58,463 nucleotides of DNA, taken from NCBI GenBank assembly GCA_944380875.1, contig CALWJA010000014.1:1-58463 (forward strand). The letters are read 5' to 3'. The DNA is from an uncultured Clostridia bacterium (GTDB lineage: Bacteria > Bacillota > Clostridia > Oscillospirales > Acutalibacteraceae). This document shows, one piece after another, positions 51,582 through 58,463 of the stretch. A model generated the notes under the pieces. The model saw nothing but the letters and a program-made list of their open reading frames with translations, was not told where the DNA came from and did no database searches. The first letter of the stretch is position 1, and every line of letters starts with the position of its first letter. The position numbers and the translations under genes are program-made.

Positions 51582-54455
51582 CTATCTTTTGGTTCCGTCC
51601 GCGTTATACCAGATGGTATCTATATAGTTGCCCTTTCCATCATATTGCCATTCTCCATACTGTGTCAGTTTGCCGTCTGCATCGTAATACGAGGTCTTTG
51701 TCTCCTTGTTTTTATCGTTATATTCTCTTACCACGTAATCTCTCAGCTTGCCGTTCTTATCGTAATTGCTCTCCTTGGTGCAATTCCCTTTTTTATCATA
51801 CGCATAGGAAACATATCTGTCCAAGGTTCCGTCGGCCAGATAATAAGAAACCTTTTCCATATACCCCGTATCGCCGTATTCGTATTCCATATACGATTCC
51901 AGCTGATCGTTTTCATCGTAGTTGCTTCGTTTCACACATGTGTAATCTTCCACATATTCAGCGATTTCTTTTTTTGTTCCGTCCGCACGGTAGGAAATGG
52001 TTTTTGTGCGGCTTCCGTTTTCATCATATTCGCTGGTGATATACCAATCCAAAGCGCCGTCATCCGTATAATAGCTGGTTTTGGTCTGATCGCCCTTCCC
52101 ATTGTATTCGATTTCAAAGGAAAGGATATCCTCGCTGGTATACCGGGTTTCCTTCACACATTTCCCCCGCTCGTCATACGTAAATAAACTATAATAGGTA
52201 AGTTGATCGTTCCCGTCGTAGCCATTCGTCCGGAAACAAAATCCTTTTTCGTTATACTCATTCACCGTTACGTAATCGGGGATTTCCTTTCCGCTGTAAT
52301 AACTGCTGAAGCGTATCTCCCGTCCCAATTCGTCGTCTTCGGTGATATAATTGAGCGTACCGTCGGAGGAATATTGTTTGGTAACGGTAGGCGTATTCCC
52401 TTCTCCATATTCGTATTCCTCATAGAAAAGCAGAGCGGAGTTTTCAAAATAAGACATTTTCATAGTTCTGCCTTGGGAATCATACTCATATGTATACGAA
52501 TATTTCAAAACACCGTCGGCTGTATAGGTTTCGCTTTTGGTGCTGGAACCTTTTTCATTGCGCTCATAGACAGTATACTTTGTCATCTGGCCGGAGGCAT
52601 CAAACGTATTGGTTCGTACATTTTGCCCATTCTGTATTATATATTCAGTATAAGAAACAAGATTCTCATTGCCGTCATAGCTGTAGGACGCAGAACGGTT
52701 GCCATCCCCGTCGTATTTGTAGGTCGTTATACTTTCCGGCTCCCCCAGCAGATTGTATATGGTGGAGCGCAGCAAATTGTCCCCCTGGTCGGCATACTCG
52801 TAAACGGCATAGGATACGCTGTTAATGCGGAAAATCGGTTTCTGCACCGTCCGCCCCTGAGAATCCGTAAGAGTCTGCAGATAGTCTTCGGAGGAAAGCC
52901 CTTCTCCCGGGGACTGCGCTGAATCCGTATTTTCATTCTCTTCCTTGTTTTGCTCCGTTTTGGAAGACGTCATGGCGGGGGAAGAAAAGTGCGTCATGGA
53001 GGAAACCATCGAATAAAGACCTATCGCCAGCAGTATGGCCGCTGCGATACCGGCGCCAATACCGATCCACAGTTTCGCGCTGCTCTTCTTCGGCTTTACC
53101 GCCGTCTGCCCGGCAGAAGGATTGGGCTGCCCGGCAGGAACCTGCTGGGTCTGCCCCCCAAAAGGCACAGGCTGGGGCTGGGGAGGCTGCTGTGCCTGCT
53201 GAGGCTGCTGGAACGGGGGAATCTGCTGGGGCTGCTGCGGCTGCTGGGGCTGGGCCTCCCAGGGACGGAATACCTGGGGCGGCTGAGCCGGGGGTGCTTC
53301 CTGGGAGACATTCTGTGCGGGCTGTGCAGGTTCGGTCGGCTGCTTTTCCTCATTCCAGGAGGAAGACTGGTTTGCAAAAATATGAATTGTGTGGTCATCG
53401 TTGGGAAGACTGTTTTCAGCTTCCGGACGCACGGAAGGCTGCAGCGGAGGAATCGGATCGCCGGTTCTCACGTAGTGGAGGGAATCCTGGGGCACATAGT
53501 CTCCCTGGGGATAGATATAGGGCTTCTCTTCCTGGCTGTATAAAATTGCTTCCAGTTCCTGACGCATCTGCATGGGGCTGAAATACCGTTCCTTTGGATC
53601 ATAGGCGCAGGCCTTCAGCACGATTTCCGCCAGCCGTCCGTCCGCGTAAAGGGGGGGAGGAAGGGGAACGCCTGAGAACCGTTTGACAAGGGCGTTCTCC
53701 CGATCACTGTGGGTAATGACCGCCGGGGCCGCGGGCAGGAAGGGAGTACGGTTGCCGTTTAGGAGCCTGTAAAGCACAATACCCAGGGAATAAATATCCA
53801 CTGTGGAGCCGTACGCTTCTCCCTTATATACCTCCGGGGCCATATATGTATAGGTTCCTTTTTTGGAAAGGCCGCTGGTGGTTTTTTCCACTGTGCGGGC
53901 AATGCCGAAATCCCCCAGCTTAAAATCTCCTACCTCTGAGATGAAAATATTCTCGGGTTTTACATCCCGATGAATAATATTATATTTTTGGCAAAGCTCC
54001 AGTGCCCTGCAAAGGTCTATTCCCAGCTTAATTACATCTTTACGGGTAACCGTACAGGTGCTGGTATATTTGTTCAAAGGTGTGAGAAGTTCCATTTGGA
54101 TAAGAATATCCCAACCGATACCGTCCCTATGCTCGATGACCTGATGGTTTTCATAGCTGACTACATTGCTGTTTCCCTTGAGTTTGCTCATCAGAGCGAA
54201 CTCTTTTACCAGATCCTGCACAAAGCTGCCGAAATAGGTGCGTACACTGGCTTCGTCCATACCCTCGGACATAACCTCCCGCACTTCGCTTTCATTGGCC
54301 GGGACAGTAATAGCCTTCAGCGCGGCCTTATAGGTCACGCCGAAATCCTCTCTCTCCATCTCGAAAACCTTGCCAAAACTGCCTTCTCCGATCAAGCGGG
54401 TTATCTTCCACGCGCCGAAGATCGGTTCGTATTGCTTATAATAGTTTAAATCCAT
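51582..54455 (-). CDS. Transmembrane Ser/Thr protein kinase with extracytoplasmic YD-type repeat domain
   Basis: A 957-residue receptor-type kinase. Residues about 15-300 are a Hanks-type kinase with all key residues: GEGSFG (23-28), Lys48, HRD (162-164), DFG (182-184) and APE (206-208). A Pro/Gln-rich linker (about 375-455), one TM segment (461-484), a Glu/Ser-rich spacer, then about 16 tandem units of 23-26 residues (from 551 to the end) with the pattern Y-x-Y-D-x-x-G...Y-x-x-D-G-x-L. This is a YD/RHS-like repeat rather than the usual PASTA. The gene follows the PP2C gene with a 251-bp gap. Confidence 0.92.
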   Translation of the reverse strand: MDLNYYKQYEPIFGAWKITRLIGEGSFGKVFEMEREDFGVTYKAALKAITVPANESEVREVMSEGMDEASVRTYFGSFVQDLVKEFALMSKLKGNSNVVSYENHQVIEHRDGIGWDILIQMELLTPLNKYTSTCTVTRKDVIKLGIDLCRALELCQKYNIIHRDVKPENIFISEVGDFKLGDFGIARTVEKTTSGLSKKGTYTYMAPEVYKGEAYGSTVDIYSLGIVLYRLLNGNRTPFLPAAPAVITHSDRENALVKRFSGVPLPPPLYADGRLAEIVLKACAYDPKERYFSPMQMRQELEAILYSQEEKPYIYPQGDYVPQDSLHYVRTGDPIPPLQPSVRPEAENSLPNDDHTIHIFANQSSSWNEEKQPTEPAQPAQNVSQEAPPAQPPQVFRPWEAQPQQPQQPQQIPPFQQPQQAQQPPQPQPVPFGGQTQQVPAGQPNPSAGQTAVKPKKSSAKLWIGIGAGIAAAILLAIGLYSMVSSMTHFSSPAMTSSKTEQNKEENENTDSAQSPGEGLSSEDYLQTLTDSQGRTVQKPIFRINSVSYAVYEYADQGDNLLRSTIYNLLGEPESITTYKYDGDGNRSASYSYDGNENLVSYTEYIIQNGQNVRTNTFDASGQMTKYTVYERNEKGSSTKSETYTADGVLKYSYTYEYDSQGRTMKMSYFENSALLFYEEYEYGEGNTPTVTKQYSSDGTLNYITEDDELGREIRFSSYYSGKEIPDYVTVNEYNEKGFCFRTNGYDGNDQLTYYSLFTYDERGKCVKETRYTSEDILSFEIEYNGKGDQTKTSYYTDDGALDWYITSEYDENGSRTKTISYRADGTKKEIAEYVEDYTCVKRSNYDENDQLESYMEYEYGDTGYMEKVSYYLADGTLDRYVSYAYDKKGNCTKESNYDKNGKLRDYVVREYNDKNKETKTSYYDADGKLTQYGEWQYDGKGNYIDTIWYNADGTKR

Positions 54456-54706
54456 TGTTCTCCCACCTTCTATGTAACAAAATGAAAAGGCGATACGCTC
54501 ACCTTATCATTCGTTTTTCAAAATATCCAAGCTGTCATTTTTATAGATTCGCCGCCTTCTTGAGAGCCCGAAAATGTTTTCCACTAGGAATCAGAAAAAA
54601 GTGGAAACACGCCGCATATTCCAATTTCCTGAAAGCTCCCGCTTTGGGCTCGAGACGCAAAACCCCGTATTTGCATGAAAAAAGGTAAATTAGTATCTAT
54701 ATTTTC

Positions 54707-55516
54707 CTAAAAGGCCCAGTGTAACAGAGAGCGCCGCCTTTTTTCTATCTGTATCACTAAAACCGTCACATTATCCCGGCCGCCAGCATCCAGCGCCCCT
54801 TGCACTAAAGAGAACGCCTGCTCTTCCGGTGTGCCCCTTCCGGCAAGACAGGCGGCAATAGAAGAATTCGTCACCATATCCGTCAGGCCGTCGCTGCATA
54901 ATAGAAATCTGTCGCCGGGCTGCAGCTCTACTACAGGGCTGAAAGCGGGCTGGATACGCATTTCCTCCTGAAAGATACCCAGATGCTGGGTCAGCTGGTG
55001 GCGGCTGGGATGCCGGGCAGCCTGTTCAGGAGTAAGCACCCCTAACTCCACCATTCGCTTGGCCTTATTGTGGTCGGTGGATAGCTGGAAAAGCTTCCCG
55101 TCTCGCAGAAAATAGCACCGGCTGTCTCCAATATTGCAGCATAGGGCCTTTCCATCATCCATATACAGTGCGGCCAAGGTAGACCCCATCCGCTTGCCCC
55201 CGTTATTTTGAATGGCAGAGCAGATATGAAAATTGGCTTCTTCCATAGAAGCCATAGCCGTTTTTTCTGTTTTGTCGAAAGAACAAGGCCGCAGGGATTG
55301 CACCGCGAACAAAGAAGCATATTCCCCATATTCTTCTCCGCCCATACCATCCGCCACAGCCGCAAGAAAACGGTTCCCCTGGGCGGCACAGCTATACTTT
55401 ACCTGTTTTTGTTCCACATTCTCCCGGATATGCCCCTGAAGATAGTAGTTATCCTCATTGTTTATGCGTACTTTTCCCGCATGGCTTAAAGCGGAAGCGG
55501 TAATACACAGGCTCAT
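54707..55516 (-). CDS. PP2C-family protein Ser/Thr phosphatase
   Basis: A 269-residue PPM/PP2C phosphatase with the expected metal-binding Asp residues: VADGMGGEEYGEYAS, CSDGLTDMV and GRDNVTVLV; also NIGDSRCYFL. It should remove phosphate from targets of the kinase encoded downstream, and from the kinase itself. No transmembrane segment, so it is cytosolic. AAGGAGG precedes the ATG. It is the first gene after the strong promoter at 55771. Confidence 0.95.
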   Translation of the reverse strand: MSLCITASALSHAGKVRINNEDNYYLQGHIRENVEQKQVKYSCAAQGNRFLAAVADGMGGEEYGEYASLFAVQSLRPCSFDKTEKTAMASMEEANFHICSAIQNNGGKRMGSTLAALYMDDGKALCCNIGDSRCYFLRDGKLFQLSTDHNKAKRMVELGVLTPEQAARHPSRHQLTQHLGIFQEEMRIQPAFSPVVELQPGDRFLLCSDGLTDMVTNSSIAACLAGRGTPEEQAFSLVQGALDAGGRDNVTVLVIQIEKRRRSLLHWAF

Positions 55517-55770
55517 TTGCGCAGCCTCCTTTTATGGGCTGTATTTCAACGGAATAGGAAACCGGCAGTATACGCCAATCGCCTCATACCTTAGATATTT
55601 TTATATCTTTTCAAAATATCCCTATCTGGAAAAAGCTCCTCCGGTGGATAACAAGATTATATGTATCTGCGCTATGCCAAATACATCACAAAGCAGATAG
55701 ACTTTTTAAATATCCATTTTTCGCCTCTTCATCCCAAAAAGAGGTGACACAATTTGCTTTACTATAATAA

Positions 55771-55799
55771 ATTATAGCATGCATACTATGGAAATACAA
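55771..55799 (-). promoter_or_regulatory. Promoter of the PP2C-kinase unit
   Basis: On the minus strand TTGTAT (55794-55799) and a perfect TATAAT (55771-55776) with a 17-bp spacer. The start would lie about 250 bp before the PP2C ATG, leaving a long leader with no obvious structure. Confidence 0.65.
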
Positions 55800-55848
55800 T
55801 TTTAATACAAAATATTCCATTTAAATATTAGAGAAAAGATACGCAAGT

Positions 55849-56091
55849 AGAATTGCTTTTAACCTTGCCGTTGAGATTTCATATTTGGAGCAATCGGAGC
55901 AGCGTGTGCTGTTAGATGCAATGGAGCAAAACGACTGCATGTCCTCCCGCGTACATGCAATCCGGTTAAAGAAGCTGTCGCCGGAAGGGGCGCTTGATAG
56001 TCCGACAATTTGCTAGGTGATGGCGGAGCAAAAGCTAAATCAACAAAAGCAGGACAAGTTCAAGCGGGAACGGGACAAGAACGTAAGATAA
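55849..56091 (+). pseudogene. ParB-family DNA-binding protein, C-terminal remnant
   Basis: Reading in one frame gives R-I-A-F-N-L-A-V-E-I-S-Y-L-E then a run ending AIRLKKLSPEGALDS, which matches the C-terminal region of ParB/Spo0J-like proteins of clostridial integrative elements. The frame is broken by an in-frame TAG at 56014-56016, after which it continues (VMAEQKLNQQKQDKFK) to TAA at 56089. The N-terminal part and the start codon are missing. It is decayed mobile-element cargo. Confidence 0.7.
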
Positions 56092-56126
56092 AAAAGATGG
56101 GTTACCTGCAACGGTAACCCATCTTT
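56092..56126. terminator. Terminator after the ParB remnant
   Basis: Stem AAAGATGGGTTACC / GGTAACCCATCTTT with a six-base loop. It lies between the ParB remnant and the convergent RHH gene and can serve both. Confidence 0.85.
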
Positions 56127-56160
56127 TCAATTAAAATTTTGCATAGCAATGAAATACAAA

Positions 56161-56343
56161 TTATTTTGAATCAACTTTCTTTTCAAGATCAATTTCACCG
56201 TGCTTTTCCTCGTATTTTTCAATTGCTTCCCGTATCAGGACAAGAATTTCGCTGTTGGCACTGCGACCTTCATAATCTGCAACCACATGAAGTTTGTTCA
56301 ACATCTTATCGTCGATTCTGATAGATAAACTTTTAATAGCCAT
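56161..56343 (-). CDS. Ribbon-helix-helix (Arc/CopG-like) protein
   Basis: A 60-residue protein with the RHH pattern: a strand (KSLSIRIDDKM), helix A (LNKLHVVADYEG) and helix B (SANSEILVLIREAIEKYEEK). It should bind DNA as a dimer and could be an antitoxin or an element regulator, but no toxin gene is adjacent. ATG at 56343 has AGAGG upstream and gives the expected start of the strand. It is divergent from the SLOG gene (110 bp). Confidence 0.8.
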   Translation of the reverse strand: MAIKSLSIRIDDKMLNKLHVVADYEGRSANSEILVLIREAIEKYEEKHGEIDLEKKVDSK

Positions 56344-56453
56344 AATAAAACCTCTAAACACATTTAATATATGTTTATCCTATATCTATTATGTGCTAAA
56401 ATGAGAAATATAGACATAAAACACATCTAAAATATATCCAAAGGAGGCAGCTT

Positions 56454-56786
56454 ATGAAAGTTGCAGTTATCGGCTCAAGAAATTTAGTGGTGCAAGATTT
56501 GGGAAAATATCTGCCCGAAGAAACTATGGAGATAGTATCCGGCGGGGCGAAAGGGATCGATACCTGCGCAAGAAAATATGCCCTCGCAAACGGGCTAAAG
56601 CTCACCGAGTTTCTGCCGGATTATAAAAGATACGGCAGAGGAGCGCCGCTCAAGCGAAATTTACAGATCATCGACTACGCCGACTGCGTACTGGCATTTT
56701 GGGACGGACAATCGAGAGGGACGAAATTTGTTATTGAGCATTGCAAGGCGCAGAACAAGCCCATCCGTGTCTTTTTGAAAAAATAA
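56454..56786 (+). CDS. DUF2493/SLOG-family protein (YpsA-like Rossmann)
   Basis: A 110-residue protein with the SLOG signature: VAVIGSRNL near the N-terminus, SGGAKGIDTCARKYA and the closing FWDGQSRGTKFVIEHC. SLOG domains bind nucleotides or nucleotide-derived ligands. AAAGGAGG precedes the ATG. It is intact while neighbours (ParB, integrase) are decayed, which may mean selection for it. It is a common gene of clostridial plasmids and integrative elements. Confidence 0.88.
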   Translation: MKVAVIGSRNLVVQDLGKYLPEETMEIVSGGAKGIDTCARKYALANGLKLTEFLPDYKRYGRGAPLKRNLQIIDYADCVLAFWDGQSRGTKFVIEHCKAQNKPIRVFLKK

Positions 56787-56818
56787 AGCAGATTTGAACT
56801 TCCTGCGTCTGCTGGAAT

Positions 56819-57095
56819 TACTATAACTACCAGTATGACGGTTATGTCTTTGTGGACGAGCTGGGCGACTTGATGAAGCCGCATTATCCTTCTTGCCAAC
56901 GGCGTGCCCCTCAAGCAGATTCAGGAGTGGATGGGGCACAGCGATTTTTCCGCCACGGCAAACATCTTCGCCCATCTGGATTACAGCTCCAAGCTGTCCT
57001 CAGCGCAGGCTATGGTAAGCGGAATGCCGCTTCCTGAAATGGTGGATTTCGGCAACAAATGGGCCGAAATTGCGGACAACAGCAGGGCGGAATAA
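56819..57095 (+). pseudogene. Tyrosine recombinase (integrase) C-terminal remnant, internally deleted
   Basis: Reading from 56819 gives YNYQYDGYVFVDELGDLMKP, typical of the middle of clostridial ICE integrases. About 25 codons later, in another frame, ANGVPLKQIQEWMGHSDFSA and IFAHLDYSS are the C-terminal part with the conserved Gly-His and the tyrosine helix. The intervening R-H-S-x-A-S catalytic segment is lost and the frame shifts, so the gene is dead. It lies beside the tRNA-Ser fragment, the expected attachment site. Confidence 0.8.
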
Positions 57096-57244
57096 CTTAT
57101 GGGTTCGAATGGAGGGAAAAAGCCAAAAAAACGTCCAGTTCTCTCCAAAAAACCGCCTGTTCTTTCCATGATTTTGCGGTGTTTTCGGAAGAAGAGCAAA
57201 AAAGAAAAGTCCAGCAAACCCGCATGGTTACGGGTTCATGGGGT

Positions 57245-57272
57245 CCCCGAAAAGTCGGCAGACTTTTTGGGG
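57245..57272. other. Stem-loop next to the attachment site
   Basis: CCCCGAAAAGTC pairs with GACTTTTTGGGG (one G-T pair) around GGCA. No gene overlaps. It may be a recombination accessory site or an RNA hairpin; no T-run follows directly on either strand. Confidence 0.4.
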
Positions 57273-57309
57273 AGAGGAGGAGCAGCGGCGTGAGCGCGAG
57301 ATGATTTTT

Positions 57310-57348
57310 CATAAAAAAATCGTCACAAGCGATACATAGCTTGTGACG
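57310..57348 (-). terminator. Terminator downstream of the tRNA-Ser fragment
   Basis: CGTCACAAGC / GCTTGTGACG around GATACATA, with a minus-strand ATTTTTTTAT tail. It lies just after the tRNA 3' end, so it is the original tRNA terminator. Confidence 0.7.
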
Positions 57349-57352
57349 ACGA

Positions 57353-57408
57353 TGGCGGAGAGTTAGGGATTCGAACCCTAGGTCCCTTTCGGGACACAGC
57401 ATTTCGAG
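57353..57408 (-). pseudogene. tRNA-Ser(CGA) 3' half: truncated tRNA, probable att site
   Basis: Read on the minus strand: anticodon loop CTCGAAA (anticodon CGA), 3' anticodon strand TGCTG, the long variable arm GTCCC-GAAA-GGGAC, T arm TAGGG-TTCGAAT-CCCTA, acceptor ACTCTCC, G, CCA. The 5' half is absent: bases above 57408 (AAAGA) do not pair with the anticodon strand. Integration into the anticodon-loop/3' part of tRNA genes is how tyrosine integrases act, so this is a likely attL or attR core. Confidence 0.8.
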
Positions 57409-57678
57409 TCTTTTGGTCATCTTGCAAAAAGCAGGTAGCTTTGTGACAGCTTCAGGTCTTTTTGTCTGTGCAAAAAGCCGCATGAAATCAGGCTTTTTTG
57501 CCCTCAAAGCCTCTTTGTACCTGCGTTTTGTAAAAGTGGGTTCAAATCGGCATTTTTGCGGATTTTGGGGAGAAAACAGGGAAGACAGGGGAGAAAAAAC
57601 GGAAGAAGGCAATACAAAAATATACACACCGCAGAACAGAGCTTCAAACCGACAAAATCTATGTTCGAGGTGCATCAA

Positions 57679-58251
57679 ATGAAAAATTTACTGATTGATT
57701 GGAACAGCGTTCCCGATGTGATGAACAAAGACCAGTTTTACCGCCTCTGCCATATCAGCAAGTCAACCGCCCTGCATCTGCTCAAAAGCGGTAAAGTGCC
57801 TTGTGAGTGGTCGGGCAAGAAAACACGCTGCTACAAAATCAAAAAAGAAGATGTGAAAGCCTATCTTGAAGAGCGAGCCGTTTTCCCAGAGCTCTACTCT
57901 GCACCGAGGGGATGGTATGGCAGTCATTATGTAGCAAGGCTGTCGGCTGAATTGCCCGAAGAAGTACTCCGCCAAATGCACGGCTATTACACCGGACTTC
58001 TAAAAAAGTATAAAGATGTGGTGACAGTGCAGGAGATTGTCGCCCTGACGGGTTATAGTAAAACCACAATCAATAACTGGTGCAATAAAGGGGTGCTGAA
58101 ATCCTTTCGCAAAGGGCAAATATATTACATACCGAAAGTCTTTCTTGCAGAGTTTTTTTGCTCTCTGACCTTCCGCTCTATCACCCGAAAGAGCTTGTGG
58201 CATTTCCAAACACTGAATGATTTTCAAAGGAAGATGAAGCGCAATAAGTGA
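57679..58251 (+). CDS. Excisionase/HTH-like DNA-binding protein of clostridial integrative elements
   Basis: A 190-residue protein with two MerR/excisionase-type HTH segments: KDQFYRLCHISKSTALHLLK with VPCEWSGKKTRCYKI, and VTVQEIVALTGYSKTTINNW with VLKSFRKGQIYYIPKVFL. Such two-HTH proteins occur in ICEs of gut Firmicutes beside integrase or accessory genes. ATG at 57679 follows CGAGGTG; a longer frame to 57556 adds low-complexity basic residues. It lies right of the tRNA fragment, so it may belong to the element or a second element. Confidence 0.75.
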   Translation: MKNLLIDWNSVPDVMNKDQFYRLCHISKSTALHLLKSGKVPCEWSGKKTRCYKIKKEDVKAYLEERAVFPELYSAPRGWYGSHYVARLSAELPEEVLRQMHGYYTGLLKKYKDVVTVQEIVALTGYSKTTINNWCNKGVLKSFRKGQIYYIPKVFLAEFFCSLTFRSITRKSLWHFQTLNDFQRKMKRNK

Positions 58252-58289
58252 AAATAACCGTCTCTGCATTTTCGCAGAGGCGGTTATTT
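58252..58289. terminator. Bidirectional terminator after the excisionase-like gene
   Basis: Stem AAATAACCGtCTCTGC / GCAGAGgCGGTTATTT with a six-base loop, between two convergent genes. Confidence 0.85.
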
Positions 58290-58294
58290 GTCAA

Positions 58295-58463
58295 TTAGTT
58301 ATCATCTTCATCATCCGACCAACCGGATATGATATGTAATTCACCCGAATCCATATCCATTGCCATATTATCTCCCATACGCATCAGCAAATCGCCGTCA
58401 GAATCAATTGCCATATTGTCTGAGATTGTATGAGCAAAATCTCCGTCATCGTAGTCAAAAAAA
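58295..58463 (-). CDS. Small acidic protein, 3' part only (window edge)
   Basis: An open minus-strand frame runs from the window edge to TAA at 58295. It encodes an Asp/Met-rich, acidic C-terminus (DYDDGDFAHTISDN, DSDGDLLMRMGDNMAM, then HIISGWSDDEDDN). The repeated D-N-M-A-x-D-x-D pattern is low complexity. I recall similar short acidic proteins in clostridial integrative elements but cannot name a family. The start is outside the window. Confidence 0.55.
   Translation of the reverse strand, partial: FFDYDDGDFAHTISDNMAIDSDGDLLMRMGDNMAMDMDSGELHIISGWSDDEDDN

Noticed and set aside
51582..52830. YD repeats as part of an Rhs polymorphic toxin
   Set aside because: No toxin tip, no RHS core hallmark and no immunity gene; the repeats end at the C-terminus of a membrane kinase.
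53090..53330. Pro/Gln-rich repeat tract in the kinase gene as a possible CRISPR-like or tandem repeat array
   Set aside because: Imperfect, codon-level repeats inside one open frame; a disordered juxtamembrane linker explains it.
1..58463. CRISPR arrays, rRNA genes, intact tRNA genes
   Set aside because: No regularly spaced direct repeats, no rRNA segments, and only one truncated tRNA were seen by reading.

Overview
The window looks like chromosome from an anaerobic, low-to-moderate-GC Firmicute of class Clostridia, most likely a gut Oscillospirales/Ruminococcaceae-type organism. The evidence is strong AGGAGG-type ribosome binding sites, a T-box leader, FtsEX beside an M23 hydrolase, a CdaR/PucR-type regulator, a lone MsmK-type ATPase, cytosolic plant-glycan hydrolases, 4Fe-4S enzymes and remnants of a clostridial integrative element. 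No rRNA gene, intact tRNA gene or CRISPR array was seen.

Layout. 1-3 kb: acetyltransferases, a histidine phosphatase and an RlmD-type rRNA methyltransferase, followed by a paired-hairpin element. 3.2-5.2 kb: a tryptophan-specific T-box controlling an orphan TrpB2. 5.4-7 kb: a lipoprotein, then an XRE regulator overlapping a small protein that resembles its C-terminal domain. 7.1-11.9 kb: branched-chain amino-acid genes leuC-leuD, a Crp/Fnr regulator and convergent ilvD. 12-15 kb: lysS plus a membrane protein, and greA. 15.3-20 kb: ftsE-ftsX-M23 peptidase-S41 protein, a cell-wall remodelling module whose S41 member has lost its catalytic residues. 20-29 kb: CdaR-type regulator, msmK, pseudouridine synthase, a DUF4830 protein, a three-module GH43 and an EF-G paralogue with an altered G4 motif.

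29.5-36.7 kb: a 2-hydroxyacid dehydrogenase, AzlCD and a CsoR-type repressor, an SDR, two hypotheticals, RsmI, TrmN6-like methyltransferase and a ferredoxin. 36.9-47.7 kb: a glycan block (AraC regulator, GH127, two GH43 proteins), interrupted by an antiporter, an iron-sulfur aldo/keto reductase and an AT-rich GrpB-pyrophosphatase fusion. The predicted enzymes point to cytosolic breakdown of L-arabinose-containing oligosaccharides imported by ABC transporters that MsmK could energise.

47.8-55.8 kb: a co-directional block with a PP2C phosphatase, a transmembrane Ser/Thr kinase with an extracytoplasmic YD-repeat domain, an acetyltransferase, a macro-domain protein with a C-terminal extension, a membrane protein and a vWA protein. 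This kinase-phosphatase-vWA set, with a macro domain added, resembles the TerY-P type of triad and is the best candidate here for an undescribed signalling system. 55.8-58.4 kb: mobile-element wreckage (ParB-like and tyrosine-integrase pseudogenes, a truncated tRNA-Ser attachment site), with intact small genes for RHH, SLOG and excisionase-like proteins.
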